This document shows, in pieces, positions 1 to 8,369 of a stretch of 64,000 nt of DNA. Source of the stretch: CAIZGX01 sp046048875. Lineage in GTDB: Bacteria > Bacteroidota > Bacteroidia > Flavobacteriales_D > Sanyastnellaceae. The notes beneath the pieces are model-generated. The model had not been told where the DNA came from and searched no databases. It worked only from the letters and a program-made list of their open reading frames with translations. Location of the stretch: NCBI GenBank assembly GCA_046048875.1, contig JBJOFG010000002.1, positions 1 to 64,000 on the forward strand, written 5' to 3'. Made by a program: the position numbers and the translations under genes. Within the stretch, counting starts at the first letter, position 1, and each line of letters begins with the position of its first letter.

Positions 1-2293
1 GCGCTACTGTTTGGCTTGCGATGATTAAGCTACATGGATCGTTTGGATTCGTTCCGTCTGCGATCTCATTTGTATCTGTCACTCCATCTCCGTCTGTATC
101 TGGATTCAATGGATCAGTGCCAGTCTCATCTTCGTTTGGTGTTCCATCACCGTCACAGTCTAACGCTAACCATGCAGCTGAAGGCGCTACCGTTTGGCTT
201 GCGATGATCAAGCTACATGGATCGTTTGGATTCGTTCCATCTGCGATCTCATTTGTATCTGTTACTCCATCTCCGTCTGTATCTGGATTTAAAGGGTCTG
301 TACCATTATTTGTTTCTTCTTCTAATGTCAAACCATCATTATCACAATCTAAAGTCGAAAGCTCATCGATTTGACCATTACAGTTATCATCGATGCCGTT
401 ACATACTTCTGTCGCTGCTGCATTTACTGCTGCATTGTTATCATCACAGTCGCCGCTAGTTCCGCCAGTTGTGTTGTAATTTGAACCAGGGCTTGTACAT
501 GATACGCTCGTGCTTACATAATAACCATCGCCATCTGCATCTAAATACCAAGTGCTCGCATAAGTACAGCTTCCGTCTGTTACTGTAGCCAAGGCATTAT
601 AATTACAAGCCGAAGCGTCGGTACATCCAGGAATGACACACGCTAAATCAGATCCGTCACAATCTTCGTCAATACCGTTTCCACATATTTCTATGGCTGC
701 AGCGTTAATCGCTGAGTTCGAGTCGTTGCAATCACCATTAATTCCGCCGATCGTGTTGTAGTTAGCACCAGGGCTTGTACATGACACGCTTGTGCTTACA
801 TAGTAACCATCGCCATCTGCATCTAAGTACCACACAGTCGTTGGATTGATAGATGCACTTGCGTCGTTACAGTCTGTGTTGTTTGTTACGTAGCCAGTTG
901 GTGCGCTACATGCTTGAACACTTGATCCAGCATCGCCATATCCATCACCGTCAACATCGGCGTAATACGTATTCAATACTCCCTCATCGATTTGACCATT
1001 ACAGTTGTCATCAATGCCGTTACATACTTCTGTCGATGCCGCATTGACTGCTGCATTGTTATCATCACAGTCGCCGCTAGTTCCGCCAGTTGTGTTGTAG
1101 TTAGCACCAGGGCTTGTACATGATACGCTTGTGTTTATATAATAACCATCATTGTCTGCGTCTAAATACCAAACCGTAGAAGGACTTATTGCAGCACTAA
1201 CATCGTTACAATCTGTATTATTTATCACATATCCCGACGGAGCACTACAAGCCTCGATGGTTGAACTTGGATTACCATATCCATCGCCATCAGTATCCGC
1301 ATAATATGTATTTAAGACACCTTCATCGATTTGACCGTTACCATTGTCATCTAAACCATTACAGACTTCTGAGATAACTTCATTGTCAGTGATTGTAACA
1401 TTACCTATTGCATCTAGAATAGAGACATTCACAGGGTCTGTTAGGGTGATTGTAAAGTTCTCATTAGCTTCCGGCAATAAATCCTCAAGAATTGAAATTG
1501 TAAATGTTTGAGATAATGAATTAATCGGGAAAGTTAATGTCCCAGAAACGCTTGTATAATCGAGACCAGCGGTAGCCGTACCATTACTGATAGTATAATT
1601 CACAGTAACCACGCTAGAGACAGGTGTTGAAATTGACACCGTTATTGTTACCGACCCACCTGATTCGCTCACAATAGCATCAGAAATTGACATATCGGCA
1701 AATGATTGAAGGTAGTTATTTAAAGCATCCAACAATCCATTTGTAGCGGCATTTCCTGTTACAACTCCAGGTACTGGAGAAATAGTCAACGTCTCGCCAT
1801 TGAATGTAAGACCAATATATGTTAAATCGGTAATGGTATATGTTGAACTTCCATTAAAACCATTTGTTGCTAATGTGTATGTGCTTCCCGCGCTGGGACT
1901 GAATACCATTGTTGCAGGGTTGTTACCGCTTGGGGTTCTCCATTTTATAAATCCAGGAATAGAATACTCAACACCATTCGATGCTGTTATTAGCACTGAA
2001 CCTATGATATCGTTTCCCTGTGCCACAAATATATTTGTAGGAGAGTTCTGTGTAAATTGAACATTCGTCCATCCCAAGCCGCCAGCACCTGACAAATAAT
2101 AACATTGATCAGCAGCATTGTTCGCAGTATTTAAACCTACGAAACCATTGTTGAAGGGAACTGTGATGATGTTCTGCCCTAAGGCAGAAACTGTAAGAAA
2201 CAAGAACCCAAAAACTACATAGAAACGGGAAAATTGAATTAATTTTCTTTGAATACTTGCCGCATGGCAAGAAGAAGCTAAGAATATACTCAT
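1..2293 (-). CDS. Large secreted repeat protein (Calx-beta, MopE-like and thrombospondin-3-like repeats), 3' part outside window
   Basis: The frame is open from ATG at 2293 to the window edge (764 codons), so only the N-terminal part is present. An in-frame stop lies 12 bases upstream of the ATG. Residues about 15-40 form a signal peptide ending in SALGQ. A unique region follows. A Calx-beta-like domain comes next (roughly residues 205-310, with the SESGGSVTITVSIS and NENFTITL signatures). Then come repeats of the MopE type (EVCNGIDDNCNGQIDEG, YYADVDGDGYGD, WYLDADGDGYY), one GCTDASACNYNA-type Cys motif, and at the edge thrombospondin-3-like Ca-binding repeats (CDGDGTPNEDETGTDPLNP) with a 183-bp (61-residue) period. 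This layout is typical of very large Bacteroidota surface or gliding-associated adhesins, which normally end in a type IX sorting domain; that end is not visible. The role as adhesin is inferred from architecture. Confidence 0.85.
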   Translation of the reverse strand, partial: MSIFLASSCHAASIQRKLIQFSRFYVVFGFLFLTVSALGQNIITVPFNNGFVGLNTANNAADQCYYLSGAGGLGWTNVQFTQNSPTNIFVAQGNDIIGSVLITASNGVEYSIPGFIKWRTPSGNNPATMVFSPSAGSTYTLATNGFNGSSTYTITDLTYIGLTFNGETLTISPVPGVVTGNAATNGLLDALNNYLQSFADMSISDAIVSESGGSVTITVSISTPVSSVVTVNYTISNGTATAGLDYTSVSGTLTFPINSLSQTFTISILEDLLPEANENFTITLTDPVNVSILDAIGNVTITDNEVISEVCNGLDDNGNGQIDEGVLNTYYADTDGDGYGNPSSTIEACSAPSGYVINNTDCNDVSAAISPSTVWYLDADNDGYYINTSVSCTSPGANYNTTGGTSGDCDDNNAAVNAASTEVCNGIDDNCNGQIDEGVLNTYYADVDGDGYGDAGSSVQACSAPTGYVTNNTDCNDASASINPTTVWYLDADGDGYYVSTSVSCTSPGANYNTIGGINGDCNDSNSAINAAAIEICGNGIDEDCDGSDLACVIPGCTDASACNYNALATVTDGSCTYASTWYLDADGDGYYVSTSVSCTSPGSNYNTTGGTSGDCDDNNAAVNAAATEVCNGIDDNCNGQIDELSTLDCDNDGLTLEEETNNGTDPLNPDTDGDGVTDTNEIADGTNPNDPCSLIIASQTVAPSAAWLALDCDGDGTPNEDETGTDPLNPDTDGDGVTDTNEIADGTNPNDPCSLIIASQTVA

Positions 2294-2312
2294 TTGTTTT
2301 GATTAAGTGCCG

Positions 2313-2320
2313 CAAATTTA
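2313..2320 (-). promoter_or_regulatory. Bacteroidota -7 box for the repeat protein gene
   Basis: The minus strand reads TAAATTTG, a perfect match to TAnnTTTG, 19 nt before the ATG at 2293. No clear TTTG -33 element is seen at the usual distance. Confidence 0.55.
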
Positions 2321-2702
2321 GGCATCTAACTCCAAAATCAGTAATCTTTATGAAAAAAACAAAATGTAAATCTTGAATATTTTGAATATATTATCATATT
2401 TAAATAAATTGAACTAAATGAACAGACCTAAATCTCAATAAAATCGACTGATGCACAGTAAGATAAATTCTGTCATTTTCTCCAATCAATTCAATAACTC
2501 GTCATTTGCAAAGCAAAATCATTCAGATTGTACAACAGACTGTGCAAAAGTCCAAACTACTTGAGTTTGTGTTTTTTTTCATCCAAAACAAACCAAAATA
2601 ACTTATTCGAATAAAAAAGCTTGAAAATTATATCAGGTGCTGAGTTTTCCCGTTGTAATCCGGGAAAATTGCTTGCTTGAAATGGCATTTAGGCCGAAAA
2701 CA
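2321..2702. other. AT-rich intergenic region, no gene seen
   Basis: This gap lies between the promoter of the repeat protein and the terminator of gcvH. It is strongly AT-rich with stops in all frames. The only structure noted is an 8-bp inverted repeat, TTTTCCCG / CGGGAAAA with an 8-nt loop, at 2645-2668. It has no U-tract on either side, so it is not a convincing terminator. Confidence 0.6.
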
Positions 2703-2731
2703 ACAACTGCCCACAAAATGTGAGCAGTTGT
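2703..2731 (-). terminator. Intrinsic terminator of gcvH
   Basis: An inverted repeat with arms 2703-2715 and 2719-2731 (12 of 13 pairs, 3-nt loop) lies just downstream of the gcvH stop. It is followed on the minus strand by the T-rich run TGTTGTTTTC. Confidence 0.75.
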
Positions 2732-2750
2732 CCAATATTTTTTTGGAAGA

Positions 2751-3128
2751 TTAGCCCACCAATGCTTCATAAGCCGCAGCGTCCATTAAAGAACTTAAAT
2801 CTGCTCCTTCAGCTAATTTAACTTTAATCATCCAACCATTTCCGTATGGGTCGTTGTTCACATCCGCAGGATCAGCCTCCAATCCAGCGTTCACTTCAAC
2901 AACAGTTCCTGAAACTGGCATGAACAAATCGCTCACTGTTTTCACAGCCTCAACTGTTCCGAAGATTGCATGTTCTTCAAGACTTTCACCTTGAGTTTCA
3001 ATTTCAACAAATACGATATCACCTAATTCGCTCTGTGCGAAATCTGTAATGCCAACAGTAGCCATATCGCCTTCAATGCGAACCCACTCGTGGTCTTTTG
3101 TGTACTTTAATTCAGCTGGAAAATTCAT
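2751..3128 (-). CDS. gcvH: Glycine cleavage system H protein
   Basis: This 125-residue protein carries the lipoyl arm that shuttles the aminomethyl group between the P, T and L proteins of the glycine cleavage complex in the cytoplasm. The lipoylation site GTVEAVKTVSD is clear, with Lys63 in the numbering used here (Lys64 in E. coli). Length and the start MNFPAELKYTKDHEW are standard. A longer frame begins at a TTG at 3137, but ATG 3128 fits the family and lies about 20 nt after a good promoter. It stands alone; gcvP and gcvT are not in the window. A strong hairpin terminator follows. Confidence 0.97.
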   Translation of the reverse strand: MNFPAELKYTKDHEWVRIEGDMATVGITDFAQSELGDIVFVEIETQGESLEEHAIFGTVEAVKTVSDLFMPVSGTVVEVNAGLEADPADVNNDPYGNGWMIKVKLAEGADLSSLMDAAAYEALVG

Positions 3129-3148
3129 TGTTTTCAATTTATGTGGAA

Positions 3149-3178
3149 CAAAAATAAGGGAAGTTTGAAGTGGAACAA
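3149..3178 (-). promoter_or_regulatory. Promoter of gcvH
   Basis: The minus strand carries TTG, a 19-nt spacer, then TATTTTTG (3156-3149). This is a full match to the Bacteroidota -33/-7 pattern and gives a leader of about 15 nt. Confidence 0.7.
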
Positions 3179-3210
3179 TTAAAAATAAGACTAACTTTCA
3201 CGCACAGTTT

Positions 3211-3615
3211 ATGAAAATGGAAATTACCGCATATGTTGTTTTCTTGCTTCTCGCCATTGGCATGGCCTCGGGAATGCTGAGTGGATTTGTTGGTGTTGGA
3301 GGAGGATTAATCATTGTACCTGCGCTCGTATACTTCCTTGGTTACACACAACTTCAAGCGCAAGGAACAAGTCTGGCGGTTCTTCTTTTACCGGTAGGAT
3401 TCCTTGCCGTGATGCATTATTATAAACAGGGCAATGTAAATACAACAGCTGCTCTGCTTATTGGAGCAGGGTTTATTCTAGGTGCACTTTTCGGAAGTAA
3501 GTTCGCGCACAATATTCCCATAGCAAAAGTGAAATTTGGTTTTGCGCTTATCATGCTTATTGCAGCCCTTAAACTGCTGTACGAATCAAGCAAAGTACTT
3601 TTCGCCTCGAATTAA
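3211..3615 (+). CDS. Half-size TauE/SafE-family membrane protein
   Basis: A 134-residue polytopic membrane protein with about four hydrophobic segments. The N-terminal stretch LSGFVGVGGGLIIVPALVYF is the hallmark of the TauE/SafE (sulfite exporter) family, which normally has two such halves and about 250 residues. This one has a single half, so it would need to work as a dimer or with a partner; small stand-alone members exist in the family. Substrate is not predictable; sulfite or organosulfonate export is only the family label. The start is ATG 3211, with a TAACTTTC -7-like box about 18 nt upstream. Its stop shares the TTAA at 3612-3615 with the stop of convergent kynU. Confidence 0.85.
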   Translation: MKMEITAYVVFLLLAIGMASGMLSGFVGVGGGLIIVPALVYFLGYTQLQAQGTSLAVLLLPVGFLAVMHYYKQGNVNTTAALLIGAGFILGALFGSKFAHNIPIAKVKFGFALIMLIAALKLLYESSKVLFASN

Positions 3616-4886
3616 TTCACGCCGTAAATCCTTTCCATCACCTTTCCGAATGCATAGATGTCATGGAACGAATTGTACATGGGCACTGGCGCCATGCGAA
3701 TGATGTCTGGCTCACGCCAATCGACCACCACGCCTTCCTTTGCTAAAACACCCACGAACTCTTTGGTTCTTCCCTTCAAACGAATAGACAATTGACAACC
3801 TCTTTCGTTTTCATTGTGAGAAGTGAGTTGCTCAACAGGCACACCTTTCGACTTCAATTCTTGAAAAATAAATTCTAAGTACGCCGTTAACGCTTTCGAT
3901 TTTGCGCGCAATTCAGACATCGATGTTTTATCGAAAAGATCTAAAGCGGCTCTGTGAGCGGCCATCGACAACACAGGTGCGTTACTCATTTGCCACGCCT
4001 CTGCAGAATTCGTCGGATCGAAATTTTTCTTCATCAAAAATCTAGTCTCCGCTTTGTTTCCCCACCATCCTGCTAAACGCAAAACATCTTCACCATGAAA
4101 ACGCTCGTGAACATAGGCGCCTGAAACCCCTCCAGGTCCACTGTTCAAATATTTGTAACTGCACCAGCAAGCAAAATCAATATCCCAATCGTGTAACTTC
4201 AAATCAATATTCCCAGCAGCGTGCGCAAGGTCTAATCCAACCATAGCACCAACTGCGTGTCCAGCCTTCGCCAACGATTCACAATTAAAAAATTGTCCGC
4301 TGAAATAATTCACTGCACCGAAACAAACCACAGCGAGTTCATCTCCGAGTTCATTAATCTTCGCTACAATATCTTCTTCACGCAACAACACCTCACCTTC
4401 ACGCGGCTGCATTTCAACCAATACATCATCTGGATTTAATCCATGCAACTTTGCTTGTGATTCGAAGGCGTAACGATCGGAAGGAAAAGGCTTATGTTCG
4501 AATAAAATCTTATTGCGTTTTCCTGAAGGACGATAAAAACTAATAAGCAACAAATGCAAATTCACAGTGAGCTGATTCATAGCTACAACTTCAGAATTTT
4601 TCGCACCTACAATTTTTGCCAATGACTCTGTTAACACCTCGTGATAATTAAACCAAGGACGTTTCGCATCGAAATGTCCTTCAACACCAAATTTCTCCCA
4701 ATCGCTTAATTCTTGAAGGAGATAATCTTTCACGCCCCTTGGCTGAAGACCGAGTGAATTACCCGTGAAGTATAACATGGGCGAACCATTGTGCTGGGGA
4801 ATAAAATATTCCCCGCGAAAAGATTTTAATGAATCATTCTCATCCTTCATTCTCGCAAACTGTTCTGAATTCTCCCAAGCGCTCAT
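3612..4886 (-). CDS. kynU: Kynureninase
   Basis: A 424-residue PLP enzyme of the class-V aminotransferase fold that splits kynurenine (or 3-hydroxykynurenine) to anthranilate (or 3-hydroxyanthranilate) and alanine in tryptophan degradation and de novo NAD synthesis. The PLP-lysine motif SYKYLNSGPGG is present (Lys245). The N-terminal GNSLGLQPRG and the LDLAHAAGN aspartate region are also typical. Length is normal. Other kynurenine-pathway genes are not adjacent, but nadC (quinolinate to NaMN) is in this window at 32.3 kb, which fits a eukaryote-like NAD route; that link is an inference. It is transcribed divergently from the lipoprotein gene at 4948. Confidence 0.96.
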   Translation of the reverse strand: MSAWENSEQFARMKDENDSLKSFRGEYFIPQHNGSPMLYFTGNSLGLQPRGVKDYLLQELSDWEKFGVEGHFDAKRPWFNYHEVLTESLAKIVGAKNSEVVAMNQLTVNLHLLLISFYRPSGKRNKILFEHKPFPSDRYAFESQAKLHGLNPDDVLVEMQPREGEVLLREEDIVAKINELGDELAVVCFGAVNYFSGQFFNCESLAKAGHAVGAMVGLDLAHAAGNIDLKLHDWDIDFACWCSYKYLNSGPGGVSGAYVHERFHGEDVLRLAGWWGNKAETRFLMKKNFDPTNSAEAWQMSNAPVLSMAAHRAALDLFDKTSMSELRAKSKALTAYLEFIFQELKSKGVPVEQLTSHNENERGCQLSIRLKGRTKEFVGVLAKEGVVVDWREPDIIRMAPVPMYNSFHDIYAFGKVMERIYGVN

Positions 4887-4906
4887 AGTTCTGAATTATT
4901 TGAATG

Positions 4907-4914
4907 CAAATTTA
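4907..4914 (-). promoter_or_regulatory. -7 box of kynU
   Basis: The minus strand reads TAAATTTG 20 nt before the kynU ATG. It lies back to back with the plus-strand box at 4931-4938, forming a compact divergent promoter region. Confidence 0.55.
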
Positions 4915-4930
4915 GTGGAAGCTCCGTGAC

Positions 4931-4938
4931 TATCTTTG
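4931..4938 (+). promoter_or_regulatory. -7 box of the 4948 lipoprotein operon
   Basis: TATCTTTG, a perfect TAnnTTTG match, ends 9 nt before the ATG at 4948. Confidence 0.55.
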
Positions 4939-4947
4939 TAAGACTTC

Positions 4948-6522
4948 ATGATAAAAACAAGTTCTTATATAATTCTTTGTTGCACTGTCGCCTTGCTTTT
5001 CCAATCATGCAAGCAAGCATCGGGTGATTCGGCACCACCTACCTCGCCAAAAATTAGCACTGCGAAAAAAGAAATCAGTTATTTCAATTCACTCATCGAC
5101 ACAAGTTTCGAGATTGAATCAAAGGATTCAATGATTCAAAATATTGAAAATTTATATTTTGAGTTGGATGAAGAAAATGCGGAAGGTATTTTCACTTTTC
5201 GTGGAGGAAATCAACGCAACAGTCCAATTCGCGGCACTGTCTCCTTTCAACCAAAAAAAATAATTAAAGATTGGGAATTCAGAACAGCCATTGATTCGAT
5301 GAACGGCCCATTTGGTTATTGGGGAGGAGGTGCTGGTTGGACAGGGCAACCGCTTGTTGTCAATTGGAAAAAAAATGAAATCCCATTGCTCAGCAATTTG
5401 AATCCTGCGTTCACGAAGAAATCTGAATTGAAAGAAATTATTCAAATTTCATTGTCTGGAAAAATTTACTTTCTCGATTTCGAAACAGGATCAGAAACTC
5501 GCCCACCACTCTTTATTAGAAATCCAATCAAAGGAACGCCAAGCATTGATCCGAAGAACAAAGATTTGCTGTTCGTTGGACAGGGCATACCTCATCGCGG
5601 AAATATGGCGTGGCGTGTTTTTCATTTGAAGAAACAATCACTCATACATGAACAACTTCTACCCTCTTCTTTTTCGTATCGCAAGTGGGGAGCATGTGAC
5701 GCATCGCCGCTCTTAGACACCAACAGTATGACAATGATTTGGCCCACTGAATCGGGTGTTATTTACAGAACAAATTACCGCGACACGTCGTTCAACTTTG
5801 TTGAACAATTCAGATATAAACTAACGGAAGCGTATCACCAAGGCATTGAATCCAGTCCTTGTGCATACAAGCAATTGGGCTATTTCACCGACAACGGCGG
5901 AAATGTTTTTTGTGCCGATTTGCGCACTATGCAACCGCGCTGGCATTTCTTCAACACCGATGACTCCGATGCCTCACCGGTGCTCTCTATTGAAAAAGAA
6001 ATTCCGTTTGTGTTTATTGGAAATGAGGTAGACAAGCAGGGACCAAAAGGATTTGGTTATTTAAGAAAATTGAACGGACTTACAGGCAAAGAAATGTGGC
6101 ATTTTGAAAAAGAATGTTATTCTTCAGTTGGCGAAAAAACAAACAACGGCGGAATGCTTTGCACACCTCTTCTCGGAACGAACCAAGCGAAAAACATGAT
6201 ATACACCATTTTCTCGCGAACCACGTTGAATGGAGCTGGAGAGCTTGTTGCATTGAACAAAGAAACCGGCGCGTTAATTTTCAAAGTTCCTTTCCAACAA
6301 TACAGCTGGGTTTCACCAATTGCTGTTTATGACAAAAATGGTTATCCGACTTTATTCGTTCCTACGGTTGGTGGCACCATTTATTTAATCGACGGCATGA
6401 ATGGAAGTGTGCTCTATTCAGAAAATTTCGGATGCACCTTTGAATCATCGCCTATTGCATGGGGAAATCGCATCATTCAACCCGCACGCGGAAATAAAAT
6501 TTTTAGTTTTTTACTCGAATGA
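4948..6522 (+). CDS. PQQ-like beta-propeller lipoprotein
   Basis: A 524-residue lipoprotein: the signal peptide ends in the lipobox LFQSC (Cys21). The rest looks like a beta-propeller of the PQQ/BamB type. FRGGNQRNSP near residue 84 is the usual opening of such domains. Repeated strands follow of the type KIYFLDFETG, GNVFCADLRTM, GELVALNKETGAL and GTIYLIDGMNGSVLY. The conserved quinone-binding residues of true PQQ dehydrogenases cannot be assigned, so a structural or binding role is more likely than catalysis. The next gene starts inside its stop codon (ATGA overlap), so the two probably act together outside the cytoplasm. Confidence 0.8.
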   Translation: MIKTSSYIILCCTVALLFQSCKQASGDSAPPTSPKISTAKKEISYFNSLIDTSFEIESKDSMIQNIENLYFELDEENAEGIFTFRGGNQRNSPIRGTVSFQPKKIIKDWEFRTAIDSMNGPFGYWGGGAGWTGQPLVVNWKKNEIPLLSNLNPAFTKKSELKEIIQISLSGKIYFLDFETGSETRPPLFIRNPIKGTPSIDPKNKDLLFVGQGIPHRGNMAWRVFHLKKQSLIHEQLLPSSFSYRKWGACDASPLLDTNSMTMIWPTESGVIYRTNYRDTSFNFVEQFRYKLTEAYHQGIESSPCAYKQLGYFTDNGGNVFCADLRTMQPRWHFFNTDDSDASPVLSIEKEIPFVFIGNEVDKQGPKGFGYLRKLNGLTGKEMWHFEKECYSSVGEKTNNGGMLCTPLLGTNQAKNMIYTIFSRTTLNGAGELVALNKETGALIFKVPFQQYSWVSPIAVYDKNGYPTLFVPTVGGTIYLIDGMNGSVLYSENFGCTFESSPIAWGNRIIQPARGNKIFSFLLE

Positions 6523-7262
6523 AAAAAATAATCGCTCTCTTTTTTTGCTTGTCCTTCCTGGTCATTTCCTTCGGACAGAAATCGAAATTATATAAAGTTG
6601 AAAAATCAAAAGCACCCTACCGCTATTGGTGCTATGAACCTGAAAACTACAGCGCCCAAAAAGACAGTGCTTGGCCCGTAATTATTTTTCTTCACGGAAG
6701 AAGTTTAAGTGGTACCGATTTAGAAATTGTTCGGTCGTATGGACTTGTTCACGAAATTGATAAAGGCAGAAATTTCCCTGCACTCATCATTGCCCCTCAA
6801 GTGAACAAAGGTGAATCCTGGAATCCAGATAAAGTTGTCGCGTGCATACGAGAATTGCAAAAAACACATCGTGTTGACAGTACGCGAATTTCGATTACAG
6901 GAATGAGCTTAGGCGGATACGGCACGCTACACACGGCAGGACATTACCCGGAACTTTTTTGCGCAGCCGCAGCGTTTTGTGGAGGCGGAAATGCAAAAGA
7001 TGCTTGTAACTTGTCTACAATACCCGTGTGGGTGGCTCATGGTAAAAGAGACCGAGCAGTGCCGTTCGGCGAATCTTATGAAATCGTAGAACGGATAAAA
7101 CAATGTGACTCAAAAAATGTAAAGTTCACTGTATTTGAAACCCACGACCATGGCGCATTGGAGCGCATGTTCCGCACCGAAGAGCTGTACGATTTTCTTT
7201 TGAGCAATAAAAAAGGGAAGCCTACTTACTTCCCTCCTTTCAATAAAAAGTCGTTGAATTAA
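6519..7262 (+). CDS. Secreted alpha/beta-hydrolase (esterase, dienelactone-hydrolase-like)
   Basis: A 247-residue protein with an N-terminal signal peptide (about residues 1-19, ending SFG-Q). The alpha/beta-hydrolase core shows the oxyanion strand IIFLHG, the nucleophile elbow GMSLGGYG (Ser130), a likely acid in HGKRDRAVP (Asp178) and a C-terminal His in ETHDHG (His211). It resembles the phospholipase/carboxylesterase and polyhydroxybutyrate-depolymerase-like group; the substrate cannot be told. It overlaps the upstream propeller lipoprotein gene by 4 bases, so translation is probably coupled. Its stop shares TTAA (7259-7262) with convergent panD. Confidence 0.82.
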   Translation: MKKIIALFFCLSFLVISFGQKSKLYKVEKSKAPYRYWCYEPENYSAQKDSAWPVIIFLHGRSLSGTDLEIVRSYGLVHEIDKGRNFPALIIAPQVNKGESWNPDKVVACIRELQKTHRVDSTRISITGMSLGGYGTLHTAGHYPELFCAAAAFCGGGNAKDACNLSTIPVWVAHGKRDRAVPFGESYEIVERIKQCDSKNVKFTVFETHDHGALERMFRTEELYDFLLSNKKGKPTYFPPFNKKSLN

Positions 7263-7609
7263 ACCAACGTATTTGTCTCTGTATTCGGGAAGATAACCCA
7301 TGGCTTGAAAGTCTTGGCCTCTTCAAATTCCATGTGTGCGTAGGAACAAACAATAACGATATCTCCAACCGTACATTTCAATGCAGCTGGGCCGTTCAAA
7401 CAAATTACTCCGCTTCCTCTTTCACCTAAAATAATGTAGGTTTCCAAGCGCTCACCGTTCGCACAGTTCAACACTTGAACACGTTCACCCTCGATCATAT
7501 TTGCAGCTTCCAACAGAATTGGATCTATTGTTATGCTACCGATATAATTCACATCTGCCTCAGTTACAGTTACTCGGTGAATTTTTGACTTTAAAACCTG
7601 AATAATCAT
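7259..7609 (-). CDS. panD: Aspartate 1-decarboxylase precursor
   Basis: A 116-residue pyruvoyl enzyme that makes beta-alanine for pantothenate and CoA. Counting from ATG 7609, the self-cleavage site is Gly24-Ser25 in NYIGSITID, exactly as in the family; this fixes the start. A TTG three codons upstream (7618) lies within the -7 promoter box and is rejected. Lys9 and Tyr58-type active-site surroundings (SKIHRVTVTEADVNY, NGERLETYIILGERGSG) are conserved. It is a single gene; panB and panC are not nearby. It ends on the TTAA it shares with the convergent esterase. Confidence 0.97.
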   Translation of the reverse strand: MIIQVLKSKIHRVTVTEADVNYIGSITIDPILLEAANMIEGERVQVLNCANGERLETYIILGERGSGVICLNGPAALKCTVGDIVIVCSYAHMEFEEAKTFKPWVIFPNTETNTLV

Positions 7610-7615
7610 AGGCGG

Positions 7616-7623
7616 CAAATTTA
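7616..7623 (-). promoter_or_regulatory. -7 box of panD
   Basis: The minus strand reads TAAATTTG with only 6 nt to the panD ATG, so the mRNA should have almost no leader. Confidence 0.55.
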
Positions 7624-7653
7624 ATCTTCATTTTTCATCTTAGCGCCATAATT

Positions 7654-8340
7654 ATGAGAAAGATTTCGAATATTCTATTGAATTGCTGGTTTCCGAGGGT
7701 ATGCAGTGCTTGCGACCGAAGTTTATCTGTATCTGAAGAAGGGCTTTGTTTTTACTGTAGACAATACCTTCACAAGACCACACACTTCGAACGTAAAAAC
7801 AATGCACTCTACGCCCAGCTTGCTTATCGCATGGATATTCACAGCGTACAATCCCTTTATTTCTTTCAACCTAAAAGCATTGAACAACGAGCAATACATG
7901 AATTGAAGTACAAGAAGAACATGGAAATCGGACATTTCTTTGGGAAGGAAATGGGAATACAGATGACTGCCACAAGTTGGTTAAAGGACATTGATTTACT
8001 TGTTCCTATTCCACTTCACAGAAACAAAGAACTTGAACGTGGCTATAACCAATCGCGAGTGCTGTGCGAAGGCATCTCCGAGATTACAGGCCTTCCAATT
8101 TCGAATACACTCAAAAAACAATCAAGCGGAAAGGGTGCAACCAAGGGAAATCGAATGGAACGTATGAATAGTCGTAAAATAGAATTTCAAATCCAAACAT
8201 GTATCCCACAAAACGTTAACCACATTCTAATTGTTGACGATGTCATAACCACTGGAGCGACTTTGGAATCGGCATTCCAAACCATTAGAGAAACGTTTCA
8301 AGGCAAAATTTCCGTTGTCTCAATTGCACACACTTTTTAA
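7654..8340 (+). CDS. comF: ComF family protein (phosphoribosyltransferase fold)
   Basis: A 228-residue cytoplasmic protein with the ComF/GntX layout. An N-terminal zinc-finger-like set of four cysteines (Cys17, Cys20, Cys32, Cys35) is followed by a phosphoribosyltransferase domain. The PRPP loop is ILIVDDVITTGATLES near residues 191-206, preceded by the conserved LVPIPLHRNKELERGYNQS. In naturally competent bacteria ComF takes part in DNA uptake. dprA is also present in this window (62 kb), which is compatible with competence but does not prove it. Confidence 0.92.
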   Translation: MRKISNILLNCWFPRVCSACDRSLSVSEEGLCFYCRQYLHKTTHFERKNNALYAQLAYRMDIHSVQSLYFFQPKSIEQRAIHELKYKKNMEIGHFFGKEMGIQMTATSWLKDIDLLVPIPLHRNKELERGYNQSRVLCEGISEITGLPISNTLKKQSSGKGATKGNRMERMNSRKIEFQIQTCIPQNVNHILIVDDVITTGATLESAFQTIRETFQGKISVVSIAHTF

Positions 8341-8343
8341 TCC

Positions 8344-8351
8344 TATCTTTG
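8344..8351 (+). promoter_or_regulatory. -7 box upstream of the 8370 gene
   Basis: TATCTTTG, a perfect TAnnTTTG match, ends 18 nt before the ATG at 8370; a TTG lies 17 nt upstream. It overlaps the TTG that would give a longer frame, which argues for the ATG start. Confidence 0.55.
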
Positions 8352-8369
8352 ACTTTTACAAACCATTCA

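Noticed and set aside
1..1345. Tandem repeats suggestive of a repeat array
   Set aside because: Period and spacing are multiples of three and the frame stays open; they are coding repeats of an adhesin, not a CRISPR or satellite.
2645..2668. 8-bp inverted repeat as a terminator
   Set aside because: No U-run follows on either strand and a good gcvH terminator is nearer the gene.
3129..3137. TTG start adding three residues to gcvH
   Set aside because: The family start and the promoter distance favour ATG 3128.
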